Source: Acetobacteraceae bacterium (GTDB lineage Bacteria; Pseudomonadota; Alphaproteobacteria; Acetobacterales; Acetobacteraceae). From it: a stretch of 39,272 nucleotides of DNA. Positions 1 through 8,576 of the stretch are shown here, one piece after another. Where the stretch lies: contig JADGHI010000002.1 in NCBI GenBank assembly GCA_019689515.1, positions 1 through 39,272 on the forward strand, written 5' to 3'. Positions within the stretch are counted from its first letter, which is position 1; each line of letters begins with the position of its first letter. The notes under the pieces were generated by a model that made no database searches, had not been told where the DNA came from, and saw only the letters and a list, made by a program, of their open reading frames with translations. A program made the position numbers and the translations under genes.

Positions 1-27
1 CCGCGCTGCGGGGCGGCGGCGCGGCGG

Positions 28-59
28 GCCGGGCCCGGGGCGCATCCTCCGGGCCCGGC
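28..59. terminator. GC-rich hairpin downstream of the TPR gene
   Basis: A perfect 11-bp inverted repeat (GCCGGGCCCGG / CCGGGCCCGGC) with a 10-nt loop begins 8 bp beyond the stop codon of the minus-strand TPR gene. There is no clear T-run, so it is a terminator-like hairpin rather than a textbook intrinsic terminator. It may serve transcripts from both sides. The gene to its left is outside the window. Confidence 0.5.
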
Positions 60-66
60 GACGCGC

Positions 67-1422
67 TCAGTGGGCGATGCTCCGCGCCGCCTCGGCGTAG
101 CCCACGCGCCGCTCCGGCGGCACCGGGTGGCGACCCGCCACGCGCTCGAGCAGCATCCGCGCATCCTCCACCAAGCCGGCCTTGACCGCGGCGTCGAGGA
201 AGAGCTGCTCAAGCACGTCCTGCTGCGCGTGGCTGCCGCCCATGCGGTGCATGATGCCGAGCGCCGGGCGCATCGCCGCGACAGCGCCCGCGAAGTCGCC
301 GCGCCGGTGCGCCAGCACCGCCTCGCAGACCGGGATCGCCGCGTCGCGCACCACCGCGCCGAGGATGCCGCCCTGGGTCGCGGCGAATTCGCGCATCGCG
401 TCCAGCAGGCGCGCGGCCGCCTGGAAGCGGCCTGTGGCGGAAAGCGCCATCATCCAGTGCGGCAGGGTGAAGGTGGAGAGGCAATCGCCGATCCGCGCCT
501 CCGCCTTGTCGGCGAGCTCCACCCAGCGATCGCCCACCGGCACGCCGCGCAGCTCCAGCCGGAACAGCATCGAGGCGGCGTTCTGCACGTCGATGTAGAG
601 ATCGGGCTGCATCTGCGTGACCGGCGAGGCCAGGTCGCGGAAGCGCCGGTCGTACAGGTCCAGCACCGCGTCCCATTCGCGCCGCTCCATGTGGAACATG
701 GCGCGGTGCCACCAGAGGTGGTGCTTGAGGTTGTTGCCGCCCTCCCAGTGCGGCTCCAGCGCCTCGATCCAGGCGATGCCCTCGCCGCGGCGGCCCTGCA
801 TCTCGAAGGTGTGAGCAACCGCATGCGCCGCCCAGAGATCGCCGGGGTCGAGCTCGATCGCGGCGCGCCCGGCGGCCTCCGCCACGGTGTAGTTGCCGCA
901 CTCCTCGTTGGCGAAGGAGCGGCAGGCGAGAACCGCGCCGAAGCCCGGGATCGCCGGCGACCAGCGGGGCAGCACGCGCTCCACCGCGCCCAGCATCCGC
1001 TCCGGCGCGCCGAGCCAGAAGGCGTTGAAGTGGTGCAGGCGGAAGGCGAGGATGTCGTGCGGGTGGTCCGCCAGGATCTCCTCCCAGGTCGCGAGGGCGC
1101 GGTCGAGGTCGCCCGCGACCCAATGGCCGAGCGCCGCGGCGTGCGCCTGCTCGCGCCGGGTGGCGCGCGCTGCGGCGCGCTCGGCCCGGCCATGCGCCGC
1201 GCGCGCCCGGTCGAGCTGCGCGCTGTTGTAGGCGAGCATGGCGAAGCTGCCGGCGAGCACCTGGGCCATGCCGCATTCCGGATCGGCGGCGAGCAGCGCC
1301 TTCAGATGCGCCGAGGCGTCCAGGCGATAGCGCAGATAGGCCGCGATCGTGGCATCGAAGGCTGCGGCGGCCTCCGGCGAGGAGGCGGTGAGTTCCAGTC
1401 CCTGGGCGTCGCGCAGCGTCAT
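67..1422 (-). CDS. TPR protein, TTC38-like
   Basis: This 451-aa protein is built of helical repeats of the tetratricopeptide type and resembles the TTC38 family in length (about 450-470 aa) and in phrases such as LHHFNAFWLG, HAVAHTFEMQGR and NNLKHHLWWHRAMFHMERR. The family is widespread in bacteria and animals, and I know of no defined biochemical activity for it. The histidine- and tryptophan-rich central part is characteristic. The ORF track starts at 1596, but I prefer the ATG at 1420-1422 (MTLRDAQGLEL), because AGGGAG sits nine bases upstream and the extra N-terminus is arginine/proline-rich and looks untranslated. There is no signal peptide or membrane segment, so the protein should be cytoplasmic. 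It is divergent from the small secreted protein at 1717. The family assignment is by recognition only. Confidence 0.8.
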   Translation of the reverse strand: MTLRDAQGLELTASSPEAAAAFDATIAAYLRYRLDASAHLKALLAADPECGMAQVLAGSFAMLAYNSAQLDRARAAHGRAERAAARATRREQAHAAALGHWVAGDLDRALATWEEILADHPHDILAFRLHHFNAFWLGAPERMLGAVERVLPRWSPAIPGFGAVLACRSFANEECGNYTVAEAAGRAAIELDPGDLWAAHAVAHTFEMQGRRGEGIAWIEALEPHWEGGNNLKHHLWWHRAMFHMERREWDAVLDLYDRRFRDLASPVTQMQPDLYIDVQNAASMLFRLELRGVPVGDRWVELADKAEARIGDCLSTFTLPHWMMALSATGRFQAAARLLDAMREFAATQGGILGAVVRDAAIPVCEAVLAHRRGDFAGAVAAMRPALGIMHRMGGSHAQQDVLEQLFLDAAVKAGLVEDARMLLERVAGRHPVPPERRVGYAEAARSIAH

Positions 1423-1716
1423 CTCCGATGGCTCCCTGGCGTCCGACCGACTGACCGGCGGACGGATCGGCGAGCCATCATGCCGCCGGTCGGCGGGGGA
1501 CGGAAAGGCGCGTTCCGCTGCCATCCCGGCTCGCCGCGCCTCCCCCGCTACGGCGCCCTCATGTTTCGCACACGCTCTCCCTGCAATGCACGACATACGC
1601 GGCGCAACTTGCGGAACCCGAATTCCCCTGCCGCGGCATCATCGTGAAACGCGCCTTGCGTATCTCTCTCTGCGTCGGCCGGACAGGCCGTGACCCGAAG
1701 AACGAGGAGAGAGACC

Positions 1717-2112
1717 ATGACGAAGTTCCGCAACACCGCGCTGGCCGCCCTGCTGGCACTCGGCACCGCCGCCGGAACGGCGCAGGCTCAGTTCTATGTG
1801 GATGCGACGACCATCCCCGGCCAGGCGCCCGGCGCCACGGGCAATGTCGTGGGCGGCGGCGTCGCCACGATGATCGGCGGCGGCGACGACCGCGTCATCG
1901 TCTACAGCGCGGGCGGCGCGGGCGCGGGCGGCGGCGCCGTCGTTGCCCAGCCGGGGCGCCTCGCCCGGCTCACGGGCGGCGCCGGCGATGGGCCGCAGGT
2001 CGAGTACCTCGCGCCTGCCCCGGCCGGTCGCGGCCGCACCGCGGTGCTGATCGGCGGCGGCGAGGATCGGGAGGTGGTGTATCTCGGCACCACCCGCCCC
2101 GACCACGGCTGA
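1717..2112 (+). CDS. Small secreted glycine-rich protein with a duplicated motif
   Basis: A 131-aa protein opens with a classical Sec signal peptide: a basic start, a leucine/alanine core and AQA just before QFYVD, giving a predicted cleavage near residue 25. The mature part is rich in Gly and Ala and contains two copies of the same element, MIGGGDDRVIVYS and LIGGGEDREVVYL, about 50 residues apart. The start is the ATG at 1717, preceded by GAGGAGAGAG; the GTG at 1690 in the ORF track has no such signal. I do not recognise a family. An exported or envelope-associated protein is the safest description. It stands alone, with a degenerate hydrolase downstream and a divergent TPR gene upstream. 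Confidence 0.7.
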   Translation: MTKFRNTALAALLALGTAAGTAQAQFYVDATTIPGQAPGATGNVVGGGVATMIGGGDDRVIVYSAGGAGAGGGAVVAQPGRLARLTGGAGDGPQVEYLAPAPAGRGRTAVLIGGGEDREVVYLGTTRPDHG

Positions 2113-2189
2113 AGCCGGTGGCAGACGCGGCTTCCATCCTCCTCCGCTCCGCGCCCCCGCGGAGCGGAGCGAGGCTGTTGGTCGCCGGG

Positions 2190-2777
2190 ACGGGCGACAG
2201 GCCGGGATCCCGGTGCTGCCGCACGGCTTCAACGATCTCCTTCGAGGGCGTGATGCGCCACCTGCCGGCCTTGCTGCATGCGTTCGCGCCCTCGATGCGC
2301 GGCCATGGCGAGGCGCCTTGCAGCGGAGCGTTCGGAGCGCGTGCGCGGCCTCGTCCTGATCGGCGCCTTCGCGGAGTTCCTGCACAATGCCGAGGTCCGG
2401 GCACTCTGGGACGGCGCGGTGGCGACGCTCGCCACCCCGTTCGATCCCGGCTTCGTACACGCGTCCGGGAATCCACCGTGGCGCGCCCCGTGCCGGACGG
2501 ACTGCTCGACACAGCAGTCGCTGAGAGCCTCAAGAGGCCGGCGCGGATCTGGCACGCGGCGCTCGCCGGGCAGAGCGAGGACGACACCGACCGCCCCCTT
2601 CATCACATCCTGGCTGAGCGCGAAGCGGTGGTGCCGCGCGCCGATCAGGACGCGCTGCTCGCTGGCATCCGCGATGCGCGGCTCGTGGTGCACGCGGGCG
2701 GCGACCACACGCTGCACTTGGAGGACCCGGTGCAGGTCGCGGCAGAGATCGCCGAATTCGCTACGGCGACAGCCTGA
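2190..2777 (+). pseudogene. Decayed alpha/beta hydrolase
   Basis: Pieces of an alpha/beta-hydrolase fold enzyme are spread over shifting frames. IPVLPHGFNDL (the HG oxyanion region) is in one frame. SFEGVMRHLPALLHAFAPSMRGHGEA is in a second. ERVRGLVLIGAFAEFLHNAEVRALWD follows in a third. The tail STVARPVPDGLLDTAVAESLK...VPRADQDALLAG...GGDHTLHLEDP returns to the frame that stops at 2777. The segment that should carry the GxSxG nucleophile elbow is missing between RGHGEA and ERVRGL. The aspartate loop before VPRADQ is also shortened. The histidine motif near the end survives. At least two frameshifts plus a deletion make an active enzyme very unlikely. Confidence 0.75.
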
Positions 2778-2789
2778 AGGCCCCGCCGC

Positions 2790-3251
2790 TCAGCTCGTCC
2801 CGGTGCTGCCGAAGCCGCCGGTGCCGCGCGCCGTCTCGGGCAGGGCCGCAACCTCGCGCCAGACCGCGCGCGTGACGGGGGCGAGGACCGCCTGGGCGAT
2901 GCGCATGCCGCGCTCGACGGTGAAGGGCTCGGTGCCGGCGTTGAGCACGATGATCTGCAACTCGCCGCGGTAGTCCTCGTCGATCGTGCCCGGGCTGTTG
3001 GGCAGCACGATGCCGTGGCGCAGCGCCAGGCCGGAGCGCGGGCGGACCTGTAGTTCATGGCCAGGCGGGAGGGCGATGCGGAGCCCCGTCGGGATCAGCG
3101 CACGCCCGCCGGGCGGGACGGTGACCGGCTCGGCGACCGCGGCGAGCAGGTCCATTCCTGCCGCGCCGGGCGTGGCATAGGAGGGCAGCGGCAGGCCCTC
3201 GGCGTGCGGCAGGCGCGTCACCGCGATCTCGGCGGGGGGCGTGCTGGTCAT
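2790..3251 (-). CDS. dut: dUTP diphosphatase
   Basis: This enzyme hydrolyses dUTP to dUMP and pyrophosphate, keeping uracil out of DNA and feeding thymidylate synthesis. The 153-aa length fits the trimeric dUTPase family. All five family motifs are visible in order: AGMDLLA, RPRSGLALRHG, LPNSPGTIDEDYRGE (with the catalytic Asp/Tyr region), RGMRIAQAVLAPV, and the flexible C-terminal GTGGFGSTG that closes over the substrate. The start codon overlaps the coaBC stop as ATGA, so the two genes are translationally coupled in the minus-strand group hypothetical-coaBC-dut. dut being last in the group fits the linkage of coaBC and dut commonly seen in proteobacteria. Confidence 0.97.
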   Translation of the reverse strand: MTSTPPAEIAVTRLPHAEGLPLPSYATPGAAGMDLLAAVAEPVTVPPGGRALIPTGLRIALPPGHELQVRPRSGLALRHGIVLPNSPGTIDEDYRGELQIIVLNAGTEPFTVERGMRIAQAVLAPVTRAVWREVAALPETARGTGGFGSTGTS

Positions 3252-4435
3252 GCGAAGGCCTCCGCGATGCGGGCCGCGAGGCGACGCGCGACTTCCTCCT
3301 TTGGCATGCGCGGCCAGTCCTCCACCCCCTGTCCCGTCACCAGGTGCACGGCGTTCTCCTCCCCGCCCATCACGTCGCCGGAGACGTCGTTCGCCACGAT
3401 CCAGTCGCAGCCCTTGCGCCGGCGCTTCTCGACTGCGTTCGCCACCACCTCCTCGGTCTCGGCGGCGAAGCCGATGACGAGGCGCGGACGCTGCTGATGC
3501 GCGGAGAGCGTCGCGAGGATGTCCGGGTTCAGCGCCAGGGCCAGCGGCGGCGGCGGCTGGCCCGGCACCTTCTTCATCTTCTGCCCCGCCACCGCGGCCA
3601 CGCGCCAGTCCGCCACCGCCGCGGCGCAGACGGCGATGTCGGCGGGCAGCGCCGCCTCGCAGGCGGCGAGCATGTCGCGCGCGCTCTCGACGCGCCGCAC
3701 GGTGACGCCCGGCGGATCGGGCAAGGCGACGGGGCCCGAGACCAGCGTCACCCGCGCACCGAGGGCGGCGAGCGCGGCGGCGATGGCGTGGCCCTGCTTC
3801 CCGGAGGAGCGGTTGGCGATGTAGCGCACCGGGTCGATCGCCTCATGCGTCGGGCCGGAGGTGACGAGGGCATGCCGGCCGGCGAGCGGGCGGGCGCCGG
3901 GCGGCGCCAGCAGCGCCTCGATGGCGGCGAGGATCTCGGGCGGCTCGGCGAGGCGGCCGGGGCCGGATTCCGGCTCGGCCATCGGGCCCTCGTTGGGGCC
4001 GACGCAATGCACGCCGCGGGCGCGCAGCGTGGCGAGGTTCGCCTGGGTGGCCGGGTGCGCCCACATGGTGGGGTTCATCGCCGGGGCGATCAGGATCGGC
4101 CGGTCGGTCGCGAGCAGCACGGTGCTGGCGAGGTCGTCGCACAGGCCGTGCGCCATCTTCGCCATCAGGTCGGCCGAGGCCGGCGCCACCACGACCAGGT
4201 CGGGCAGGCGGGCGAGGCGGATGTGGCCGATCTCGGCCTCGGCGGCCCAGAGATCGTCGTGCACCCGCTCCCCCGTGAGGGCAGCCAGCGCCTCCCGGGT
4301 GACGAAGCGTGCGCCGGCCGCGGTCAGGATCGCGGTCACGGCAGCCCCGCGGGCGCGCAGCAGACGCACCAGCTCGAGCGCCTTGTAGGCGGCGACGCTC
4401 CCGGAGACGACCAGCAGTACGCGCCGCCCCTTCAT
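3248..4435 (-). CDS. coaBC: Bifunctional phosphopantothenoylcysteine decarboxylase / phosphopantothenate-cysteine ligase
   Basis: This 395-aa enzyme performs two successive steps of coenzyme A synthesis. CoaB couples 4'-phosphopantothenate to cysteine, and CoaC, an FMN flavoprotein, decarboxylates the product. The N-terminal CoaC domain (about residues 1-180) shows GSVAAYK, IGHIRLA with the likely catalytic His, and the FMN-domain hallmark PAMNPTMW. The CoaB domain starts at RPLAGRHALVTSGPTHE and continues with YIANRSSGKQG and QKMKKVPG, which holds the conserved lysine. Where E. coli has an ACG motif in the CoaC flap, this protein reads MAEPESGPGRLAEP, without a cysteine there. I started at the ATG at 4433-4435 because it overlaps the upstream gene's stop as ATGA; the track ORF is 19 codons longer. 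Confidence 0.96.
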   Translation of the reverse strand: MKGRRVLLVVSGSVAAYKALELVRLLRARGAAVTAILTAAGARFVTREALAALTGERVHDDLWAAEAEIGHIRLARLPDLVVVAPASADLMAKMAHGLCDDLASTVLLATDRPILIAPAMNPTMWAHPATQANLATLRARGVHCVGPNEGPMAEPESGPGRLAEPPEILAAIEALLAPPGARPLAGRHALVTSGPTHEAIDPVRYIANRSSGKQGHAIAAALAALGARVTLVSGPVALPDPPGVTVRRVESARDMLAACEAALPADIAVCAAAVADWRVAAVAGQKMKKVPGQPPPPLALALNPDILATLSAHQQRPRLVIGFAAETEEVVANAVEKRRRKGCDWIVANDVSGDVMGGEENAVHLVTGQGVEDWPRMPKEEVARRLAARIAEAFA

Positions 4436-5085
4436 GGGTTGAGGCCCCTTGCCGCCGGGTCGAAGGCGCGCGCCGAGGCGGTGTCGAACCACGCGCTGGC
4501 GTTGCTCTGCCCCGCGCCGTTGAGCGAGAAGAGGCGGCCGAGGCCGGGGATGTAGAGCTGGTCAATGAACAAGTGCGGCGCCTCCGGGGCGACGATGCGC
4601 CTCTCGTCCCCTGCCGTGGCGGTGATGCCGGGGCCGGCGAAGGCGCCGATCAGCACGCCGGGGCGGATGCGCACGCTGACCAGCACGTCGCAATCGGTCC
4701 AGGCGGCGGGCAGGGCGAGCTGGCGCCGGGCCATCTCCACGAGCGGCACGCCGGCCGTGCGGGCGCGGCCGAGGAGAAGGACCATCCGGTCCTCCTCCAT
4801 CCACCAGGGCGAATTGAGCAGCGGTTCCAACCCCGGCGCGCCGCTGCCGATGTACCGCCTGGCGGCGAATCGGAACATCCGGTTGTCCTCCGCTAGCGTC
4901 ACCCGCCGCCGGATCACCAGGCCGCCCGTCCGGGCGTAGCGGAAGCCCTTCGGCGCGTCCGCGTCGGGTTCGGTGACGAGCGTCTTGCCGCGGCCGTGGG
5001 AGGCGTTGCGCCACTGGTAGCCCTGGGCTTCGAGCCAGGTGTTCGAATCCTTGAAATAGGCCTCGTTGACCGTCGCGGCAGGCAT
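4432..5085 (-). CDS. Uncharacterised protein upstream of coaBC
   Basis: I do not recognise this 217-aa protein. It has no signal peptide or membrane segment, is fairly rich in aromatic residues and arginine, and contains conserved-looking stretches such as YFKDSNTWLEAQGYQWRN, LNSPWWMEEDRMVLLLGRAR, APHLFIDQLYIPGLG and NASAWFDTASARAFDP. The ATG at 5083-5085 is preferred over the track start at 5097 because GGGAG lies five bases before it. Its stop overlaps the coaBC start by ATGA, so it is co-translated with coaBC and dut. In many alphaproteobacteria ubiB lies between ubiE and coaBC; that gene is not here and this one occupies the place. It shows none of the ABC1/UbiB kinase-like motifs, so it is not a remnant of ubiB. 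Confidence 0.7.
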   Translation of the reverse strand: MPAATVNEAYFKDSNTWLEAQGYQWRNASHGRGKTLVTEPDADAPKGFRYARTGGLVIRRRVTLAEDNRMFRFAARRYIGSGAPGLEPLLNSPWWMEEDRMVLLLGRARTAGVPLVEMARRQLALPAAWTDCDVLVSVRIRPGVLIGAFAGPGITATAGDERRIVAPEAPHLFIDQLYIPGLGRLFSLNGAGQSNASAWFDTASARAFDPAARGLNP

Positions 5086-5231
5086 GCGGGCTCCCAATGG
5101 TGCGGCTGTGTTGCGCCAAGCGGCATCATGCCAGGGTTGCGCGTCGGCAGCGACGGTGCCCGAAGCGGGTCAGGCGGCGCAGGGTGCCTCTCCCGTCCGC
5201 GGCACGGGAACCGGAGGCGCGGCGGACGCGC

Positions 5232-5990
5232 TCAGAGCCGCCAGCCCGTGTGGATCGCCACGATGCCGCCGGAGAGGTTGCGGTACGCCACCCGCTCCAG
5301 CCCCGCCGCGCGCATCATCGCGGCCAGCGTCTCCTGGTCGGGGAAGGTGCGGATGCTCTCGGCGAGGTATTCGTAGGCAGCGCGATCCTGCGCCACGCGC
5401 GCGCCGATCTCCGGCAGCACCTTGAACGACCAGGCGTCGTAGAGCGGCACCAGCGGCGCGATCTCCAGGCGCGAGAATTCCAGGCAGTGGAACCGCCCGC
5501 CCGGGCGCAGCACGCGGCGCGCCTCGCGCAGCACCGCATCCTTGTCGGTGCAATTGCGCAGGCCGAAGGCGATTGAGACCTTTTCCACGCAGCGGTCCGG
5601 CAGCGGCAGGCGCTCGGCATCGGCGCAGAGGAAGGAGAGGCCGGCGGCGAGGCCGCGCTCCAGCGCCCTCCCCTCCGCCACCTCCAGCATCGCAGGGTTG
5701 ACGTCGGAGAGGATCACATGGCCCGCGCCGCGTTCCAGCGCACTGAAGGAGATGTCCCCGGTGCCGCCGGCGAGGTCGAGCAGCGTCTCCCGCGCGCTGG
5801 CGCCGATCGCGGCGACGAAGGCCCGCTTCCACAGCCGGTGGATGCCGAGCGACATCAGGTCGTTCATCAGGTCGTAGCGCGGGGCCACGCTCTCGAACAC
5901 CTGGCGGACCAGGCCGGCCTTGGCGGCGCGCGGCACCTCGCGGAAGCCGAAATCGGTGCTATCGGAGGGGCGGCCCTCGGCGGTCGTCAT
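5232..5990 (-). CDS. ubiE: Demethylmenaquinone/demethoxyubiquinol C-methyltransferase
   Basis: UbiE is the SAM-dependent C-methyltransferase of ubiquinone (and, where present, menaquinone) synthesis. The 252-aa length is normal. Visible family features are [24 protein letters not shown] at the N-terminus, the SAM-binding glycine motif [10 protein letters not shown], the acidic LSDVNPAML that contacts the SAM ribose, and [24 protein letters not shown]. The C-terminus [15 protein letters not shown] is typical. The start is taken as the ATG at 5988-5990 ([10 protein letters not shown]); an ATG four codons further up (6000-6002) is equally open and neither has a strong ribosome site. It is divergent from mutM with only about 40 bp between start codons, so the two promoters must overlap or lie inside the genes. 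Confidence 0.95.
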   Translation of the reverse strand: MTTAEGRPSDSTDFGFREVPRAAKAGLVRQVFESVAPRYDLMNDLMSLGIHRLWKRAFVAAIGASARETLLDLAGGTGDISFSALERGAGHVILSDVNPAMLEVAEGRALERGLAAGLSFLCADAERLPLPDRCVEKVSIAFGLRNCTDKDAVLREARRVLRPGGRFHCLEFSRLEIAPLVPLYDAWSFKVLPEIGARVAQDRAAYEYLAESIRTFPDQETLAAMMRAAGLERVAYRNLSGGIVAIHTGWRL

Positions 5991-6030
5991 GCGCCGGAAC
6001 ATAGCGCCGCGGGGAGGAAGAGGAACCCTC

Positions 6031-6927
6031 ATGCCGGAACTGCCGGAGGTCGAGACGGTGATGCGCGGGCTCTCCGGCGTCCTGGCCGGGCGGCGTATCG
6101 TGCGGGCGGAGGTGCACCGGGAGGGCATGCGCTTCCCCTTCCCGCCCGGCCTCGGGGCGCGGCTCGAGGGCCGGCGCGTGCTCGGCTTCCGGCGGCGCGG
6201 GAAGTACATGCTGATGCGGCTCGACGACGGCGAGAGCGTGCTGATCCACCTCGGCATGTCGGGGCGCATGGTGGCGCGGCCCATCGGCGCGCCGCCCGCG
6301 CCGCGGCTCGGCCCGCAGGGTCGGGCCTCCGACGCCCGCGGGCACAACCAACCGCCGGGGCTGCACGAGCATCTCGTGATGGAGACTGAAAACGGCATAC
6401 GAGTCGGCTTCGTCGATCCGCGCCGCTTCGGCTGCGTCGATCTCGTGCCGACGGCGGAGGAGGACCGGCATCGGCTGCTGCGGGGCCTCGGGCCGGAGCC
6501 ACTCGAGGACAGCTTCACGCCGGAGGTCCTGTCCGACGCGCTCGCCGGAAAGCGCACGCCGATCAAGGCGGCGCTGCTCGACCAGAAGGTGGTGGCCGGG
6601 CTCGGCAACATCTATGCCTGCGAGGCGCTGTTCCGCGCCGGGATCTCGCCCCGCCGCTCGGCCCACACCGTCCCGGGCGAGCGCGCCGCGCGGCTGGTGC
6701 CGGCGATCAAGGCGGTGCTGACGGAGAGCATCGGCGCCGGCGGGTCCAGCCTGCGCGACTATGTGCGCGCGGACGGCGAGATCGGCGCCTTCCAGGAGCG
6801 CTTCGCGGTCTATGACCGCGAGGGCCAGCGCTGCGAACGCTGCCCCGGCCCGCCGGACTGCGACGGCATCCGCCGCATCGTGCAGTCCGGCCGCTCGACC
6901 TTCTTCTGTCCGCGCACCCAGCGTTGA
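6031..6927 (+). CDS. mutM: Formamidopyrimidine-DNA glycosylase (Fpg/MutM)
   Basis: This base-excision repair enzyme removes 8-oxoguanine and formamidopyrimidines and cuts the abasic site. The 298-aa protein begins MPELPEVET, which supplies the catalytic Pro-1 and Glu-2 after methionine removal. GRRGKYML contains the lysine of the catalytic core and [16 protein letters not shown] the DNA-contacting helix. The start at 6031 is fixed by this N-terminus and by GGAGGAAGAGGA upstream; the longer track ORF is excluded. The C-terminal zinc finger is odd: it reads [10 protein letters not shown]...[12 protein letters not shown], with three cysteines in the first half and only one in the last, where CPxCQR is usual. 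Length and core motifs say it is otherwise intact. Confidence 0.96.
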   Translation: MPELPEVETVMRGLSGVLAGRRIVRAEVHREGMRFPFPPGLGARLEGRRVLGFRRRGKYMLMRLDDGESVLIHLGMSGRMVARPIGAPPAPRLGPQGRASDARGHNQPPGLHEHLVMETENGIRVGFVDPRRFGCVDLVPTAEEDRHRLLRGLGPEPLEDSFTPEVLSDALAGKRTPIKAALLDQKVVAGLGNIYACEALFRAGISPRRSAHTVPGERAARLVPAIKAVLTESIGAGGSSLRDYVRADGEIGAFQERFAVYDREGQRCERCPGPPDCDGIRRIVQSGRSTFFCPRTQR

Positions 6928-6989
6928 GGCACCCGCGCTCCTGGGCTAGACCGGTGCCCGTCCCCCTGAGCAACAAGGACCGACGCGCC

Positions 6990-7769
6990 ATGGCCGAATA
7001 CGGCATGATCCTGGTCGAGACCCAGGGCAGGGTCGGCGTGATCCGCCTGAACCGCCCCCAGGCGCTCAACGCGCTCTGCGACCAGCTGATGGACGAGCTC
7101 GGCCAGGCCCTGCTCGCCTTCGACGCCGACGACGCGATCGGCGCGATCGTGCTGACCGGCAACGAGAAGGCCTTCGCCGCCGGGGCCGACATCAAGGAGA
7201 TGCGGGACCGCACCTTCCCCGCCGTCTATCGCGACGACTGGATCGGGCAGAAGTGGGAGACGGTGCTGCGGGTGCGCAAGCCCGTGATCGCCGCCGTCGC
7301 CGGCTACGCCCTCGGCGGCGGCTGCGAGCTGGCGATGATGTGCGACATCATCCTGGCGGCGGAGAACGCAAAGTTCGGCCAGCCGGAGATCAATCTCGGC
7401 GTCATCCCGGGCGCCGGCGGCACGCAGCGCCTGACGCGGGCCGTGGGCAAGGCCAAGGCGATGGAGATGATCCTCACCGGCCGGATGATGGACGCGGCGG
7501 AGGCGGAGCGGTCGAACCTCGTCGCCCGCGTGGTGCCGACGGACCAGCTCCTGGCCGAGGCGGTGAAGGTCGGGGAGAGGATCGCCGCCCTCTCCGTCCC
7601 CTCCGTGATGATGGCGAAGGAAGCGGTGAATATCGCCTATGAGACGACCCTGCACGAGGGCGTGCGGTTCGAGCGGCGCCTGTTCCTGTCGCTGTTCGCG
7701 ACCGAGGACCAGAAGGAGGGGATGGCGGCCTTCGCCGAGAAGCGCAAGCCGAGCTTCCGCAACGCGTAA
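6990..7769 (+). CDS. Enoyl-CoA hydratase
   Basis: A 259-aa crotonase-fold protein that should hydrate trans-2-enoyl-CoA to 3-hydroxyacyl-CoA in fatty-acid or related beta-oxidation. AAGADIKEM and [13 protein letters not shown] form the oxyanion hole and carry the first catalytic glutamate. [20 protein letters not shown] holds the second, so both acidic residues of true hydratases are present. The final KRKPSFRN is typical. The start is the ATG at 6990 ([10 protein letters not shown]), with AAGGA about 11 bases upstream; the track start at 6924 would overlap the mutM stop and adds unlikely residues. It lies 62 bp after mutM in the same direction and is followed by a hairpin, so it may be expressed with mutM or alone. 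Substrate chain length cannot be read from sequence. Confidence 0.93.
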   Translation: MAEYGMILVETQGRVGVIRLNRPQALNALCDQLMDELGQALLAFDADDAIGAIVLTGNEKAFAAGADIKEMRDRTFPAVYRDDWIGQKWETVLRVRKPVIAAVAGYALGGGCELAMMCDIILAAENAKFGQPEINLGVIPGAGGTQRLTRAVGKAKAMEMILTGRMMDAAEAERSNLVARVVPTDQLLAEAVKVGERIAALSVPSVMMAKEAVNIAYETTLHEGVRFERRLFLSLFATEDQKEGMAAFAEKRKPSFRNA

Positions 7770-7774
7770 CCGGG

Positions 7775-7801
7775 GGCCGGGCCGTGGCGCCCGGCCGCCT
7801 T
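7775..7801 (+). terminator. Terminator-like hairpin after the enoyl-CoA hydratase gene
   Basis: GGCCGGGC and GCCCGGCC form an 8-bp perfect stem around a 6-nt loop, five bases after the stop codon, followed by GCCTTG. The T-run is minimal, as expected in GC-rich DNA. It separates the hydratase from rpsT. Confidence 0.6.
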
Positions 7802-7944
7802 GACGGAACCGGGGGCGGTGACTAGAATGCCGCCTCCGCCGCGGGCAGGGCCCAAACCGGCCCCGCGCGGCACCCCATTCGAACGGCAACCGGCCCGAAG
7901 ACCTACCCGGCTTCACCGCCCGTGCGTGGAGATTCTTCATAGCC

Positions 7945-8238
7945 ATGGCGAACACGGCTTCCGCGCGCAAGCGCATCCGCCAGACGGAGAAGCGCACCGC
8001 CCGCAACAAGGCGCGGCGCTCGCGCGTGCGCACCTTCCTCCGCAAGGTGGAGCAGGCGATTTCCGGCGGAAACCACACGGCCGCGCAGGAGGCGTTCCGC
8101 GCCGCGCAGCCGGAGCTGCACCGCGCCGCGACCAAGGGCGTGCTCCACCGCAACGCGGTGGCGCGCAAGCTCTCGCGTCTGTCGGCGCGCATCAAGGCGC
8201 TCGGCCAGGGCGGCGGCGGGGCCGGCGCGACGGCCTGA
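7945..8238 (+). CDS. rpsT: 30S ribosomal protein S20
   Basis: S20 is a primary binding protein of 16S rRNA in the small ribosomal subunit. The 97-aa product begins [22 protein letters not shown], which is diagnostic. It is strongly basic with the expected three-helix make-up and has a slightly longer Gly/Ala tail than the 87-aa E. coli protein. The start at 7945 is unambiguous from the N-terminus. rpsT directly before dnaA is a common alphaproteobacterial arrangement. Confidence 0.97.
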   Translation: MANTASARKRIRQTEKRTARNKARRSRVRTFLRKVEQAISGGNHTAAQEAFRAAQPELHRAATKGVLHRNAVARKLSRLSARIKALGQGGGGAGATA

Positions 8239-8576
8239 CCGCACGCGAAGCGGTCGGCCAGAAGCCGCATCCCGCGGCGGGCGGCGCGTTCCGCCGTCTG
8301 CCGCATCCCTCCCGAAGAACGACGCGGGACACCGCGTGACGCAGCGCCAGGAAGGGCGCTGTGTCTGCCTGCGCGCGTCATTCTGGATCGGCATATTCCA
8401 CACGCAGTTTAGCGTTGGCGGCACCTTCCCGCCACGATATCGTCCATCACTGTCCAGCGCGCGGTCAGGCCTGTCGCCTTGTGTTGGCGCGCCGGGCAAG
8501 CGCGGTCGCCGTCGGATCGTCGCGGCGATGCGGGCGAAGGACGGAAACGCGTCTGACAGGGGTGGCTTGACGCCGC
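8239..8576 (+). other. rpsT-dnaA intergenic region (dnaA control region)
   Basis: This 338-bp stretch holds no convincing ORF and must contain the dnaA promoter and leader. The only DnaA-box-like sequence I see is TATTCCACA at 8394-8402, matching seven of nine positions of TTATCCACA. It sits in a short, locally less GC-rich patch (GGCATATTCCACACGCAG). One imperfect box is not enough to call an origin; autoregulation of dnaA is possible. Confidence 0.35.

Noticed and set aside
70-1647. 525-aa plus-strand ORF opposite the TPR gene
   Set aside because: His/Arg-rich shadow of the real minus-strand gene, with no ribosome site or family features.
4432-5085. Unknown protein as a degraded ubiB
   Set aside because: It is a complete, well-spaced gene with none of the UbiB/ABC1 motifs; it is a different protein.
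8239-8576. Possible chromosomal origin (oriC) between rpsT and dnaA
   Set aside because: Only one imperfect DnaA box (TATTCCACA, 7 of 9) was found and there is no clear AT-rich unwinding region, so I list it as a control region only.
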